Source of the DNA: Alcanivorax sp. S6407
Lineage (GTDB): Bacteria; Pseudomonadota; Gammaproteobacteria; Pseudomonadales; Alcanivoracaceae
Direction: 5' to 3'
NCBI RefSeq assembly: GCF_023016115.1
Contig: NZ_JALKBH010000007.1
Coordinates: 80,888-144,887 of the forward strand
DNA length: 64,000 nt
Shown in pieces: positions 45,357 to 55,534 of this stretch. How positions within the stretch are numbered: position 1 is the first letter of the stretch; the number at the start of each line of letters is the position of its first letter. The notes below the pieces were generated by a model. That model was not told the DNA's origin. It was given only the letters and a program-made list of their open reading frames with translations, and searched no databases. The translations under genes and the position numbers were made by a program.

Positions 45357-46204
45357 TGTCGGCTCCGGCCAATCCTCTCTACCGTCTGGTTGCTGCGCTG
45401 ATCCTGTCCATCATTGTGATGGTGCTGGATCAGCGTACGCCGTGGGCGGCGCCAGTGCGTTATTTTCTGGGGGCGTTGACCGCCCCGGTTCACTACATCG
45501 CCCATCTGCCGGTGGACTCTGGCCAGTGGCTCACCGAGCAGGCGCAAAGCCGCTCCTCGCTGCTGGAAGAGAACCAGCGACTGCAACGCAAATCCCTGAT
45601 CCTGGAACAGAAAGTCCAGCGCCTGGCGGTTCTGGAAGCCGAGAACGTGCGTCTGCGTGAACTGCTGAATTCCTCTGCTGATCTGGACGCCAATGTACTG
45701 GTGGCAGAAATCATCGGTCTGGATGCGGATCCCAACCGCCAGGAGCTGGTGATCAACAAGGGCGCGGGCTCGCAGGTGATCAAGGGCCAGGCAGTACTGG
45801 ATGCCCAGGGACTGATCGGCCAGGTGGTCGAGGCTGGCCCCTTGAGTTCACGGGTGCTGCTGGTCACTGATGCCAGCCATGCCATGAGCGTGCAGGTGAA
45901 CCGCAACGGCGTTCGTGCGGTACTGGCCGGTACAGGACAGGCTGGCGGGCTGCGCCTGCTCTATGTGCCGGACACGGCGGATATCGAGGAGGGGGATCTG
46001 CTGGTCAGCACGGGCCTGGGGCAGCGCTACCCCCGTGGTTATCCGGTGGCTACCATCACCAGCGTGCGGCACCAGTCCGGAGCTGCTTTTGCAGAAATCA
46101 CGGCTCGTCCTACTGCCCGTATCGACCGGGCCAGCCATGTGCTGCTGGTGCAGCGCTCGCCGCAGCCCGCACGTCAGGCCGAAGAGGTGACCGATGAGGG
46201 ATGA
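45356..46204 (+). CDS. mreC: Rod shape-determining protein MreC
   Basis: 282 residues: short N-terminal cytoplasmic part, one membrane helix (about 10-27), a coiled coil (about 62-105, QRLQRKSLILEQKVQRLAVL...), then the double beta-barrel domain with VLVAEIIGLDADPNRQEL, VIKGQAVLDAQGLIGQVVE and DLLVSTGLGQRYPRGYPVATI. It links MreB to periplasmic wall synthesis. Overlaps mreD by 11 bases. Confidence 0.96.
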
Positions 46205-46685
46205 TCGTCCTGCCGGTACCGGTGTACTGATTGTCACCCTGTTTCTGGCTGCACTGCTGGAGGTGATACCCCTTCCGGATGCGGTGAACTGGGTGCGCCC
46301 GGAGTGGATGCTGCTGGTGCTGGTCTACTGGGTGCTGACTCTGCCGCGCCGGGTCGGGGTGTTGTGGGGATTCTTCGTTGGCCTGTACATGGATGTGTTG
46401 ACCGGGACAACGCTGGGGCAGTGGGGGCTGGGTTTTTCACTCGGGGCCTTCATCATGCTGCTCGCCTACAAGCGCATGCGGGTGTTCACGGTGCTGCAGC
46501 AGTGTGCGGTGATTTTCCTGCTGGTGGGCTCGGTGAGTCTGCTGGCGTATCTGGTGCAGGAAGCCGGAGGGCGTACCCTCTATCCTCCCTACACCATTCT
46601 GTATTCCTCCCTGGCCAGCGCCATTGTCTGGCGTCCAGTCTGTGCACTGCTGCGCTGGGTTCAGTTACGGTTTATTGTACGCTGA
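46194..46685 (+). CDS. mreD: Rod shape-determining protein MreD
   Basis: 163 residues, almost entirely membrane helices (about 11-28, 38-58, 67-90, 100-120, 135-160) with the conserved RPEWMLLVLVYWVL and GFFVGLYMDVLTGTTLGQ. Inner-membrane partner of MreC in the elongasome. Start overlaps the mreC end. Confidence 0.94.
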   Translation: MRDDRPAGTGVLIVTLFLAALLEVIPLPDAVNWVRPEWMLLVLVYWVLTLPRRVGVLWGFFVGLYMDVLTGTTLGQWGLGFSLGAFIMLLAYKRMRVFTVLQQCAVIFLLVGSVSLLAYLVQEAGGRTLYPPYTILYSSLASAIVWRPVCALLRWVQLRFIVR

Positions 46686-46690
46686 TAAAT

Positions 46691-46816
46691 TCAGTTAACA
46701 GTGAATAGTTAACAGTGAACAGTTACGCGATCGGGGCCTTGTATTTTATCAGGAGCCGGTGCCCGCGACTGCCTGTTGTTTTCGCTGTTAACTGTTAACT
46801 ATTCACTGTTAACTGA
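46691..46816. repeat. Heptamer element between mreD and maf, GTTAACT dialect
   Basis: The left arm (46691-46726) is AGTTAACAGTGAATAGTTAAC and similar words; the right arm (46782-46816) is GCTGTTAACTGTTAACTATT and on. They are inverted with a 55-base spacer, leaving five bases before the maf start. Confidence 0.88.
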
Positions 46817-46821
46817 TTCTT

Positions 46822-47415
46822 ATGACTCTCTACCTTGCCTCTGGCTCCCCCCGTCGTGCCGAGTTGCTGCAGCAGATTGCGGTGCCCTTTACGGTTTTGA
46901 AAGCGCCGGATATTGATGAGACGCCGCTGGACAATGAAGATCCGCAGGCCTACGTGGAGCGTATGGCTCTGGAAAAGTCCCGCGTGGGAGAGCTGCGTCG
47001 TCAGGCTGAGGGGCTGCCCGCCGGGGCTGTGTTGGGGGCGGATACCTCTGTAGTACTGGAGAACCTGATTCTGGGCAAACCCGAAAGCCGCAATCATGCG
47101 CTGGCCATGTTGGCGGCACTCAGTGGTAATGAGCATCGGGTGATCACTGCGTTGGCGCTGACCTGTGGCGCAAGTTGTCAGGTCGCCACCAGCATTACCC
47201 GGGTCCGTTTCCGGGATTTGACCGACCGGGAGATGGCCCGTTATGTGGCCACCGGGGAGGGCAATGACAAGGCCGGGGGCTATGGCATTCAGGGGCTGGG
47301 TGCGGCGCTGGTGGCGCAGATAACCGGCAGCTACAGTGGAGTGGTTGGGTTGCCGCTGGAGCAGACCGTGGCGCTGCTGGAACAGGCAGGCATTGATTAC
47401 TGGTGTATCGACTGA
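46822..47415 (+). CDS. maf: Maf/YhdE-family nucleotide pyrophosphatase
   Basis: 197 residues. Motifs: LYLASGSPRRAELLQQI, DIDETPLDNEDPQAYVERMALEKS, VLGADTSVVLENLILGKP with the catalytic Asp (about 74), and NDKAGGYGIQGLGAALV. Members hydrolyse dTTP/UTP and modified nucleotides. In pseudomonads rng (cafA) follows maf; here yhdP follows after two bases. Confidence 0.95.
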   Translation: MTLYLASGSPRRAELLQQIAVPFTVLKAPDIDETPLDNEDPQAYVERMALEKSRVGELRRQAEGLPAGAVLGADTSVVLENLILGKPESRNHALAMLAALSGNEHRVITALALTCGASCQVATSITRVRFRDLTDREMARYVATGEGNDKAGGYGIQGLGAALVAQITGSYSGVVGLPLEQTVALLEQAGIDYWCID

Positions 47416-47417
47416 TT

Positions 47418-50400
47418 ATGGCAGGGATTCCTTTCAAGACCTGGCGACGACTCTATCTGTCCCTGTGGGGCCTGGTGGCGTTGTGCCTGTTGTTGCTGGC
47501 GGCCTATGTGGTGCTGGCCAGGCAGGCCATGTTGCTGGTGCCGGATTACCGGGAAAAGATCGAACTGTTCTTCGAGGAGCGGGTGCAGACGCCGCTGGTC
47601 ATCGATGAACTGGAAGGGAAGATGGAAGGGCTGGTGCCACAGTTTGTGGCCCGGAAAATCCGACTGCCTGCCCCGGAAGGTGAATCGCCGCTGGTGTTGC
47701 AGGAAGTGACCCTCAGTGTGGATGTGCTGAGGTCCTTGCTGGTGCGCGATCTGGTGCTCAGGGAATTGAGCATTGAAGGGGTGGCGCTGCACCTGGTGCG
47801 TGGCGATGACGGCAAGGTGCGACTGCGCGGGCTGAATATCGGCGAGCGGGATGCCGGCGGCGAAGCGGCTCCGGTCGAGCGTTTTCTGCGGATCTTCTAC
47901 CGGCAGCAATTACTCACCATGCACGATGTCCAGTTGTCTCTGGACTGGCCGGGTATGCCGCCGCTGGCTGCATCCAAACTGGATGCCACTCTGATCAACG
48001 ACGGTGACAATCACTTGTTGTCGCTGAACCTGGAAGCCCGGGATCGCCCTCTGCGGGTGGAAGCCAAGGCACACCTTCACGACGATGCCTTTTCCCTTGA
48101 TGAGGTGAATGCCGATCTCTATCTGCGGATCAGCGGGCAGCGCCTGGAAGAGTGGTTACCGTCCACGTTGAAGATGCCGCTGACGGTGGACAGCCTGCAG
48201 GGCAAGGTGGAGTTTTGGGGCAGCCTGCAGGCCGGCCAGCCCCGAGAGGGGCAGATTGCCCTGGCCGTTCCTGCGTTGACCCTGGGTGATGGCCAGGCCA
48301 GTTGGCCGTTGTCTGCGGTATCGGCAAGGCTGGCCCTGCAGCGTAGCGATGAGCAGGCGGAACTGTCATTGCTGGACCTGTCCGGGCAGACCCCGGCCGG
48401 GCAGCTGCGCCTGGGGGATATGGCGCTACAGTGGGACACTGAGGGTGAGACGCGATCGTGGCAGTTTCGCAGCGGGGATTTGCCGGTGCGGGCGTTGAGT
48501 CAGCAGTTCCAGAAGTGGCCTTTTGGGTTGCCGGAAAAGGCCGACAAGGTCCGTCAGTTGTTGGTGGCGCTGGAGCCACAGGGTGTGGTGGACGGGGTTT
48601 ATGTCCGCGGCGCTGGCCGTCAACTGGAAAAATTCCAGGCCCGCTTCACCGCGTTGGGTAACCAGGCCTGGGAGAAGATCCCCGGGGTGTCACGGTTGAG
48701 TGGCTGGGTGTCCGGCTCATTGCAAGAGGGGCAGGTGCATCTGTACAGCGACAGCCTGGCGCTGGATTTGCCGCTGCTGTTCGAGCAACCGTTGGCAGGA
48801 CAAATGGCCGGAGTGTTTGACTGGCAGCGTGATGGCGACACCCTGAAGGTGCGTTCCAGCCGACTCCGGGTGGTCAATGATGATGCCCATGGTGAAGCCA
48901 TGCTGAGCGTCGATGTGAGTAAGGGCCTGATGCCGCAATTGCGTCTGGCGGCAGAGATCTATGATGGCAATGGCGCCCATGCCAGCCGTTATATCCCGCT
49001 GCGCAAACTGCCAGATGGCTTGTCTGACTGGCTTGGCCAGGCGCTTCAGGGCGGACACCTGAAGCGTGGCCAGCTGCTCTATCAGGGGCCGGTGAAAATT
49101 GATCCCGAGCGCCAGCAGGATCGTACCTTCCAGATGCGTTATCAGGGCGAGGATGTGGTCATGTCGATCCTCCCTGACTGGCCTCTGGCCCGTAATGTGG
49201 ACGCGGATGTGTTTATCAACGGCCGTGAAGTCAGAGGTGTGGCTTCCCGGGGGCATATCTATGGCAGTCAGGTCCGCCAGGTGTATGTGGATGTGCCGGC
49301 ATTTACCACCGAGGAAGGTCCCAGGCTGATCGTGTCAGGGCAGGTGGAAGGGCCACTGGCAGACCTGGATTCGCTGATGCACGATACCCCCCTGCAAAAA
49401 CAGCTGCCAGAGGAGTTGCTGGACTGGCGAATGCAGGCCGGTAAGGTCAGCGGCAGGTTGTTGCTGGATTTCCCGTTCAAACGGCAGCCGGATCAGGGGC
49501 TGACTGTGATCGTGGATGGCCAGGTGGAACAGGGCGCGCTGGAAAACCCGGCGCGGCGGCTGGTGGTCAGTGAGCTGCAGGCGCCGGTGTATTTCCATCT
49601 GCGTGATGGGGTACAGATTCCGGATCTGCAGGCCTCGGTTCTGGGAGGCAGGGTCAGCGGTCACTGGCAGACCGGGGCAAAGGGAAGCCAGTTGACTCTG
49701 AACGGTGCTGTGCCGGTGGAACAGGTGCGCAACTGGCTGGGGTTTGCCTGGCTGGCGCCGGCCAGTGGCGACATGCCGGTGGAAATGGCTCTGGATGTGC
49801 CCTGGAAAGGCTCATCCTTCGCCCTGCGTGCGCATTCCTCCCTGCAGGGGGTAGTGATAGATGCGCCGGCTCCACTGGGCAAGAAGGCAGAGCAGGAAGG
49901 CAGCCTGGATCTGGAGGTCCGCGGCGAGGGCAGTCGTCAGAACCTGTACCTGGACTACAACAATCTTTGGCGAGGCCGGATTGCCATCGCTGAGTCACCA
50001 GTGAGAGGGGACGTGCTTGCCGGAGCCGGCAGTCTGGTTCTGCCGGAATCAGGGATTTCCCTGCGCGGCCAGCTGGCCCAGGCCAATGCGGCAGACTGGA
50101 TCGAGTTTGTGTCCGAACAGATGGTGCCGGCGTTTGAGAGTGCGCCCGTCAGTACGCCTGAGGATGGGGATGCGACGTCGGTGAGCAAGGTCAGCCTGCG
50201 GATTGATCAACTGGATCTGTTTGGCGTGGCGGTGGATCACGCCAGCCTGTCTGTATTACCGGCAGACAAGGGCTGGGATCTTGCGCTCAGTAGTCAGGCT
50301 ATTGCCGGTTCGGTCAGTATTCCCGAGGGCTTTACCGCTCGTGGGGAGATTCCCTTGTCGCTGTCGGTCAGCCGCATGAACATTTCCATGCCCGCCGGGG

Positions 50401-51266
50401 AGGGCGAGGAAGGGGACCTGGCAGCACCGCCAGTGTCGCCGATGCAATTGCCGGCGATGGATGCCCGGCTGGACAATATCCGTGTCGATGGTGAGCTCTA
50501 CGGTGAATGGAAAGGGAGTGTGCGGCCGTTACCCCGCGGTGTACGTATTTCCGATCTGCTGGGTCGCTGGCGATTCACCGAGATTGTCGGCACTCTGGAC
50601 TGGACCGAGCAGGAAGACGACAGCCGCGCCCAGTACAGCCGCTTTAGCGGGTTGATCACCACTGACAAGCTGGGCCGTGCCTTGCGGGCCTGGGAAATGC
50701 CGGAACTGATCGAATCCGAGGATGCCCAGGCCAAGGTGGTGCTAGGTTGGCAGGACTGGCCGCTGAACCCGGACTATCTGGCCCTGGACGGCCAGGCGCG
50801 GGTGGATATCGGCGAATGCCGGATTCCGGAAACCGATACCCGAACGTCATTTCTGCGGGTGCTGGGGGTGCTCAATCTGGGCACTATCCAGCGCCGGCTG
50901 CGGCTTAACTTCTCTGACCTTTACAAGAAGGGGCTGAGCTGCGACAGCATTACCGGAGACTTTCTGGTGGAAGGGCCTCTGGTGTCTACCAGTAATCTGG
51001 CCATTCGTTCCCCGTCTGCACAGATCGAGGTTCAGGGGGAGATGAACCTGGACAAGGAAACCCTGAACCACAAGATGGAAGTGACCCTGCCGCTGTCCAG
51101 TAACCTCTACGCGGGGTGTCTGGCGGGGCCGGCGGCCTGTGCCGGGATCTTTGTGGTGGAGCGGATCTGGGGCGACAAACTGGACCGCACCGCCACCCTG
51201 GAATACGCCGTGACTGGGACCTGGGCCAACCCGAAAGTGACCGAGACCGAAGGGATATTCGAATGA
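47418..51266 (+). CDS. yhdP: AsmA-like envelope protein YhdP
   Basis: 1282 residues from ATG 47418, close to the 1266 of E. coli. One N-terminal membrane helix (about 13-35) then a very long periplasmic region of beta-strand repeats. The AsmA-type N-terminus (PLVIDELEGKMEG, LRSLLVRDLVLRELSIEGV) and the conserved C-terminus (LRVLGVLNLGTIQRRLRLNF, FLVEGPLVSTSNLAIRS, ARTATLEYAVTG-like end) are clear. YhdP, with TamB and YdbH, is thought to carry phospholipids to the outer membrane. It overlaps the nitrilase gene by four bases (ATGA). Confidence 0.95.
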   Translation: MAGIPFKTWRRLYLSLWGLVALCLLLLAAYVVLARQAMLLVPDYREKIELFFEERVQTPLVIDELEGKMEGLVPQFVARKIRLPAPEGESPLVLQEVTLSVDVLRSLLVRDLVLRELSIEGVALHLVRGDDGKVRLRGLNIGERDAGGEAAPVERFLRIFYRQQLLTMHDVQLSLDWPGMPPLAASKLDATLINDGDNHLLSLNLEARDRPLRVEAKAHLHDDAFSLDEVNADLYLRISGQRLEEWLPSTLKMPLTVDSLQGKVEFWGSLQAGQPREGQIALAVPALTLGDGQASWPLSAVSARLALQRSDEQAELSLLDLSGQTPAGQLRLGDMALQWDTEGETRSWQFRSGDLPVRALSQQFQKWPFGLPEKADKVRQLLVALEPQGVVDGVYVRGAGRQLEKFQARFTALGNQAWEKIPGVSRLSGWVSGSLQEGQVHLYSDSLALDLPLLFEQPLAGQMAGVFDWQRDGDTLKVRSSRLRVVNDDAHGEAMLSVDVSKGLMPQLRLAAEIYDGNGAHASRYIPLRKLPDGLSDWLGQALQGGHLKRGQLLYQGPVKIDPERQQDRTFQMRYQGEDVVMSILPDWPLARNVDADVFINGREVRGVASRGHIYGSQVRQVYVDVPAFTTEEGPRLIVSGQVEGPLADLDSLMHDTPLQKQLPEELLDWRMQAGKVSGRLLLDFPFKRQPDQGLTVIVDGQVEQGALENPARRLVVSELQAPVYFHLRDGVQIPDLQASVLGGRVSGHWQTGAKGSQLTLNGAVPVEQVRNWLGFAWLAPASGDMPVEMALDVPWKGSSFALRAHSSLQGVVIDAPAPLGKKAEQEGSLDLEVRGEGSRQNLYLDYNNLWRGRIAIAESPVRGDVLAGAGSLVLPESGISLRGQLAQANAADWIEFVSEQMVPAFESAPVSTPEDGDATSVSKVSLRIDQLDLFGVAVDHASLSVLPADKGWDLALSSQAIAGSVSIPEGFTARGEIPLSLSVSRMNISMPAGEGEEGDLAAPPVSPMQLPAMDARLDNIRVDGELYGEWKGSVRPLPRGVRISDLLGRWRFTEIVGTLDWTEQEDDSRAQYSRFSGLITTDKLGRALRAWEMPELIESEDAQAKVVLGWQDWPLNPDYLALDGQARVDIGECRIPETDTRTSFLRVLGVLNLGTIQRRLRLNFSDLYKKGLSCDSITGDFLVEGPLVSTSNLAIRSPSAQIEVQGEMNLDKETLNHKMEVTLPLSSNLYAGCLAGPAACAGIFVVERIWGDKLDRTATLEYAVTGTWANPKVTETEGIFE

Positions 51267-52099
51267 CGCAATCAGTGAAGATAGCGGCTATCCAGATGAC
51301 CAGCAGCAATGATGTCCAGGCCAATCTGGACATGGCCCGCAGGGCCCTGCAAAAGGCCGCCGGGCAGGACGCCGCCCTGGCCGTGCTGCCGGAAAACTTT
51401 GCCCAGTACGGCGGTGATTACCGCGGCCTGTCCGCCCAGTACGTCTGGTTGAAAGAGTGGCTTTGTGAACAGGCAAGAACTCTCGGTATGGCGATTATCG
51501 GCGGCAGCATTCCCGCAGGTGAGCGGCCCGATGGCAGCCCGGTGCCAGCACCGCGGGTGCGCACCCGCTGCCTGGCTATCGATGAAAAAGGCAGGGTTCA
51601 GGGCAGCTATGACAAGCTGCATCTGTTTGATGCCCAGGTGAATGATGCCCAGGGACGATATTGTGAATCCGATGTGTTCGAACCGGGTGAGGCCACCCGG
51701 GTGGTAACCCTGGCTGGGCTCAAGGTCGGGCTAGCTATATGCTACGATTTGCGTTTTCCGGCCCTGGCCCAGCGTCTTGCCAGTGACGGTGCAGACTTGC
51801 TGGTGTATCCCTCGGCGTTTACCGCCGTGACCGGAGCGGCCCACTGGGAGCTGCTGATGCGGGCCACCGCGCTGCAGAGTGGCTGCTACACCCTGGGCGC
51901 AAACCAGTGTGGCCAGCATGCGCCGCGGCGAGCCAGCTACGGACATTCCTTGCTGGCCAACCCCTGGGGCGAGGTGGAGGCCACGCTGGGGGACTCGCCG
52001 GATGTACTTGTTGCGACGCTGGACCTTGCTACCATGAAGGACATTCGACAACGCATTCCGGTGCAGCAGCACCAACGACTGACGATAAAAGGCCCCTGA
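51263..52099 (+). CDS. Carbon-nitrogen hydrolase (nitrilase/Nit family)
   Basis: 278 residues. The Glu-Lys-Cys triad is present: [11 protein letters not shown] (Glu about 44), [12 protein letters not shown] (Lys) and [12 protein letters not shown] (Cys about 156). The sequence style matches Nit1-type amidases that hydrolyse deaminated glutathione, a metabolite-repair reaction. Start at 51263 overlaps the yhdP stop; tldD starts at the last base of its stop. The order yhdP-nitrilase-tldD is conserved in related bacteria. Confidence 0.94.
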   Translation: MTQSVKIAAIQMTSSNDVQANLDMARRALQKAAGQDAALAVLPENFAQYGGDYRGLSAQYVWLKEWLCEQARTLGMAIIGGSIPAGERPDGSPVPAPRVRTRCLAIDEKGRVQGSYDKLHLFDAQVNDAQGRYCESDVFEPGEATRVVTLAGLKVGLAICYDLRFPALAQRLASDGADLLVYPSAFTAVTGAAHWELLMRATALQSGCYTLGANQCGQHAPRRASYGHSLLANPWGEVEATLGDSPDVLVATLDLATMKDIRQRIPVQQHQRLTIKGP

Positions 52100-53535
52100 T
52101 GAGCGATACCCTGTCCATTGCCGAATCCATTCTGCTTGCTCCTGCCGATCTGCATACCGGTCAGCTGGAAGCCCTGTTGAACGGCAAGCTCACCGGCCAG
52201 GCGGATTATGCGGATATCTATTTCCAGCACAGCCGCCATGAGGCCTGGGTGCTGGAGGATGGCATTGTCCGCGATGCCAGTTTCAGTACCGAGCGTGGTG
52301 CCGGCGTGCGCATCGTGCAGGGGGACAAGACCGGCTTTGCCTACAGTGATGACATCACGCTGGCTGCCCTGCAGCAGGCCAGCGGCGCGGCCCGTGCCAT
52401 CACCCGGCAGGGTCAGGATCGCTGTATCCAGCTGGCCAGTCGTCAGGCTCCGGTGCGCTATCAGGCACAGGATCCGCTGCAGGGCTGGCCGGCGGAAAAG
52501 AAAGTCGCCTTGTTGCAGCGTCTTGATGCCCTGGCACGCTCGCTGGATCCTGCCATTGTGGAAGTGACCGCCAGTCTCAGCGGGGTGCAGGATGTGGTCA
52601 TGGTGGTGGCCAGTGATGGCACCCTGGCCGCTGACGTGCGGCCGTTGATTCGCTGCAATGTCAGTGTGATTGCCGAGCGCAACGGGCGTCGCGAGCGGGG
52701 TAGTGCCGGCGGCGGCGGCCGGGTCAGCTATGACTGGTTGCTGCAGGACGATCGCGTGGAGCAATGGGCCCGGGAAGCGGTTCGTGGTGCCCTGCTGAAT
52801 CTGGAAGCTGAAGCGGCGCCGGCGGGTTCCATGCCGGTGGTACTGGGTCCCGGCTGGCCGGGGGTGCTGCTGCATGAAGCGGTAGGCCATGGTCTGGAAG
52901 GCGATTTCAATCGCAAGGGCACCTCCATGTTTGCCAAAAAGCTGGGTCAGCAGGTGGCCTCCAGCCTGTGTACGGTGGTGGATGACGGCACCCTGGCAGA
53001 CCGGCGAGGTTCCTTGAATGTGGATGACGAAGGCACTCCCAGTGCCTGCAACACCCTGATCGAAAAGGGCAAGCTGGTGGGTTACATGCAGGACAAGACC
53101 AATGCCCGGCTGATGGGCGTGGCGCCTACCGGTAATGGACGCCGTGAATCCTATGCCCATCTGCCCATGCCGCGCATGACCAACACCTACATGCTGCCCG
53201 GTGAAAGTGACCCGGAGGAAATTGTCGCCAGCCTGGATCGTGGCATTTACGCGGTGAACTTTGCCGGTGGCCAGGTGGACATCACCTCCGGGCGTTTCGT
53301 GTTCTCCACCAGTGAGGCGTATCTGGTTGAGAAGGGCAAGATTGTCTGCCCGGTGAAAGGGGCGACTTTGATCGGCAGTGGCGCGGAAGTGATGGACCGG
53401 ATCTCCATGGTGGGTAACGACCTGGCGCTGGACTCCGGAATCGGTGTGTGTGGCAAGGACGGCCAGTCTGTCCCTGTCGGCGTCGGCCAGCCCACTCTGC
53501 GGGTAGACGCCCTGACCGTGGGGGGGACTGCCTGA
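52099..53535 (+). CDS. tldD: Metalloprotease TldD
   Basis: 478 residues. With TldE (PmbA) it forms a zinc protease that degrades unfolded peptides and processes microcin B17 in E. coli. The metal motif [11 protein letters not shown] (about 257-267) has the HExxxH form. Other motifs: [36 protein letters not shown] and [20 protein letters not shown]. Its partner pmbA is at 56251-57606 with three genes in between, where other gammaproteobacteria usually have only darP/yjgA. Confidence 0.96.
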   Translation: MSDTLSIAESILLAPADLHTGQLEALLNGKLTGQADYADIYFQHSRHEAWVLEDGIVRDASFSTERGAGVRIVQGDKTGFAYSDDITLAALQQASGAARAITRQGQDRCIQLASRQAPVRYQAQDPLQGWPAEKKVALLQRLDALARSLDPAIVEVTASLSGVQDVVMVVASDGTLAADVRPLIRCNVSVIAERNGRRERGSAGGGGRVSYDWLLQDDRVEQWAREAVRGALLNLEAEAAPAGSMPVVLGPGWPGVLLHEAVGHGLEGDFNRKGTSMFAKKLGQQVASSLCTVVDDGTLADRRGSLNVDDEGTPSACNTLIEKGKLVGYMQDKTNARLMGVAPTGNGRRESYAHLPMPRMTNTYMLPGESDPEEIVASLDRGIYAVNFAGGQVDITSGRFVFSTSEAYLVEKGKIVCPVKGATLIGSGAEVMDRISMVGNDLALDSGIGVCGKDGQSVPVGVGQPTLRVDALTVGGTA

Positions 53536-53996
53536 TGTCCTCTGTGCTGGATACTCTGGCACGCATGCGCCTGTTCGACGGGCTCAATGATGACGAACTG
53601 ACGCTGCTGGAAACCCTGGTGTTTGTGAACCGGGTGGTCGCCGGAGAAACCCTGTGCCGGGAAGGCGACAAGAGTGACTTTGTCTGCTTTGTGGTCCGCG
53701 GCAGTCTGGATATTGTGAAGACCAACGTGGATGGCGGTGAAGTGGTTATCGCCCATCTGCATGCGGGTGATTCCATGGGAGAGATGGCGCTGGTAGACAA
53801 CCAGCCCCGTTCAGCCACCGTGCGTGTGGCTGAGGATGCCACCCTGATCGTCATGACCCACAAGGGATTGGAGCAATTACGCCAGCGCAGCCCGGCGGCT
53901 GCCACCCAGGTAATGGAAAATATCGCCCGCCTGTTGTGCGTTCACTTGCGCCGCACTTCCTCGCAATTGGCTCAGTTCAAGCTGGCGGCAGGCTGA
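53535..53996 (+). CDS. Single cyclic-nucleotide-binding domain protein
   Basis: 153 residues; one cNMP-binding barrel covering most of the protein: VNRVVAGETLCREGDKSDFV, VRGSLDIVKTNVDGGEVVIA, HAGDSMGEMALVDNQPRSAT with the PRSATV cassette. No DNA-binding or output domain. The ATG overlaps the tldD stop by one base, so it is translationally coupled to tldD. This is a second HTH-less cNMP protein in the window (with 38915-39697). Role unknown. Confidence 0.88.
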   Translation: MSSVLDTLARMRLFDGLNDDELTLLETLVFVNRVVAGETLCREGDKSDFVCFVVRGSLDIVKTNVDGGEVVIAHLHAGDSMGEMALVDNQPRSATVRVAEDATLIVMTHKGLEQLRQRSPAAATQVMENIARLLCVHLRRTSSQLAQFKLAAG

Positions 53997-54037
53997 CAAC
54001 CCGGCTGTTGCTGTCTTTCAATTACGGATTACCTGCG

Positions 54038-55531
54038 ATGAACAAGTCCCTTGTCCTGCTGCTGCCTCTGTTCCTGAATGCCTGTGATCCCGTCAAGATG
54101 CCTGCTGATGTGCAGCTACCCGATGGTGCTGTCTATGACGGAGATATCGAAGACAACCTGTTCCATGGCGAGGGCGAGCTCACCTGGCCGGATGGCCGTC
54201 GATATCGTGGTGAGTTCAGTCAGGGAATGATGACCGGTAAAGGGCGACTTGAGGATCGTGATGGTTGTGTCATGGAAGGCAGTTTTGTCAGTGGAGTGCT
54301 GCAGGGCGAGGGCACCTATGTGTGTGATGATGCCCGCTACCAGGGGACTTTCGAGCAAGGCGAGCTGCTAAAGGGAAGTGTCGCCTGGCTGGATGACAAC
54401 ACCTATCAGGGCGAATTCCTGCACTTTCAGCCCCATGGTCAGGGGACCTGGTACACCGCTTCCGGGGAAGAGTTCGAAGGCCGGTTTGTGGATGGTTACC
54501 TGGAGGAGGGGACATATCGAAATGCGCAGGGGCTCACTTACCGCGGTGAATTCGACTGGTTCTCTTTCCAGGGCAAGGGGGAGCTGACCCGGCCGGACGG
54601 GGTGGTCATCAAGGCTCAGTTTGAGAGCGGCCAGGCTGAGGGTAAAGGCGTGCGTATCCGCCCCGGTGAAGAGGGCCCCCGGGAAGAGAGGGGCTACTTT
54701 GTGTCTGGTCAGTACTACCCCAGCAAGCAGGCCTGGGAGCGGCGTGAGCGGGAGCAGGCGTCAGGCATGGAGGCGCGCCTGTACACCGAGGCCAGCCGGC
54801 TGCAGTCGGTGCTGTCCTCGCTGGCGCCACAGCGTCCCGGTGTGCGTGATGTGTATTTCCTGGCCGTGGGCGGGGATGGCACCCAGGGGGTCTTCAGTCG
54901 CGAAGTGGACTGGGTCAGCGAACGCCTGGGCGGTGTGCTGGACCTCAACCGTCGGCAAGTCAAACTGGTCAACGGCGGCAGTGGTGACTTGCCGTTGGCC
55001 ACCCGCACCAGTGTGCGTGAGGCCCTCAGCGCCCTGGATGGCCTGATGGACCCCGAAGAAGATCTGTTGCTGGTACACGTGGTCAGCCACGGTGCCATGA
55101 ACGGGGAGCTGGTGCTGGATGCCCGTAACCTGAATCTTAATAACCTGACCGTGGATGATGGCCGCCAGTGGCTCAACGATCTGCAGGTAAAACACCAATG
55201 GGTGGTGATTTCCGCCTGCTATTCCGGGCAGTGGGTCAACGCCCTGGCGGCGCCGCACCGGGCGGTGTTTGCCTCTGCCGCTCAGGATCGCACCTCCTTC
55301 GGTTGCAGTGACGACTCTGAGCGTACCTGGTTCAGCAAGGCGCTGTACGGCGAAGACATGAGCGCCGGCATTCACGATCCGGACGCCTGGTTTGCCGCGG
55401 CCAATGACCGGGTGACGGCCATGGAAGCAGAGCAGGGGGTCGACGAAGAAGAGCACTCACTGCCGCAGAAATCCGTGGGTAAGGCGTTTGTTAGCTGGTG
55501 GCAGAGTGAGACGCTCAAAGCTCCGGAGTAA
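54038..55531 (+). CDS. Lipoprotein with MORN repeats and caspase-like C13 peptidase domain
   Basis: 497 residues from ATG 54038. Signal and lipobox LFLNAC (Cys about 13). Seven or eight MORN-type repeats at about 25-215, such as YDGDIEDNLFHGEGELTWPDG-type units, YRGEFSQGMMTGKGRL and YQGEFLHFQPHGQGTW. A linker follows, then a caspase-fold domain (about 265-490): FLAVGGDGTQGVF, LLLVHVVSHGAMNGELVL with the catalytic His, and VVISACYSGQWVNAL with the catalytic Cys. This matches the legumain-like C13 family. It would be a membrane-anchored periplasmic cysteine protease with a lipid- or protein-binding MORN stalk. Follows the cNMP-binding protein gene by 41 bases. Confidence 0.88.
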   Translation: MNKSLVLLLPLFLNACDPVKMPADVQLPDGAVYDGDIEDNLFHGEGELTWPDGRRYRGEFSQGMMTGKGRLEDRDGCVMEGSFVSGVLQGEGTYVCDDARYQGTFEQGELLKGSVAWLDDNTYQGEFLHFQPHGQGTWYTASGEEFEGRFVDGYLEEGTYRNAQGLTYRGEFDWFSFQGKGELTRPDGVVIKAQFESGQAEGKGVRIRPGEEGPREERGYFVSGQYYPSKQAWERREREQASGMEARLYTEASRLQSVLSSLAPQRPGVRDVYFLAVGGDGTQGVFSREVDWVSERLGGVLDLNRRQVKLVNGGSGDLPLATRTSVREALSALDGLMDPEEDLLLVHVVSHGAMNGELVLDARNLNLNNLTVDDGRQWLNDLQVKHQWVVISACYSGQWVNALAAPHRAVFASAAQDRTSFGCSDDSERTWFSKALYGEDMSAGIHDPDAWFAAANDRVTAMEAEQGVDEEEHSLPQKSVGKAFVSWWQSETLKAPE

Positions 55532-55534
55532 GAG

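Noticed and set aside
51937-53562. 541-residue open frame opposite tldD
   Set aside because: Shadow of tldD; no motifs, low-complexity His/Gln/Thr composition.
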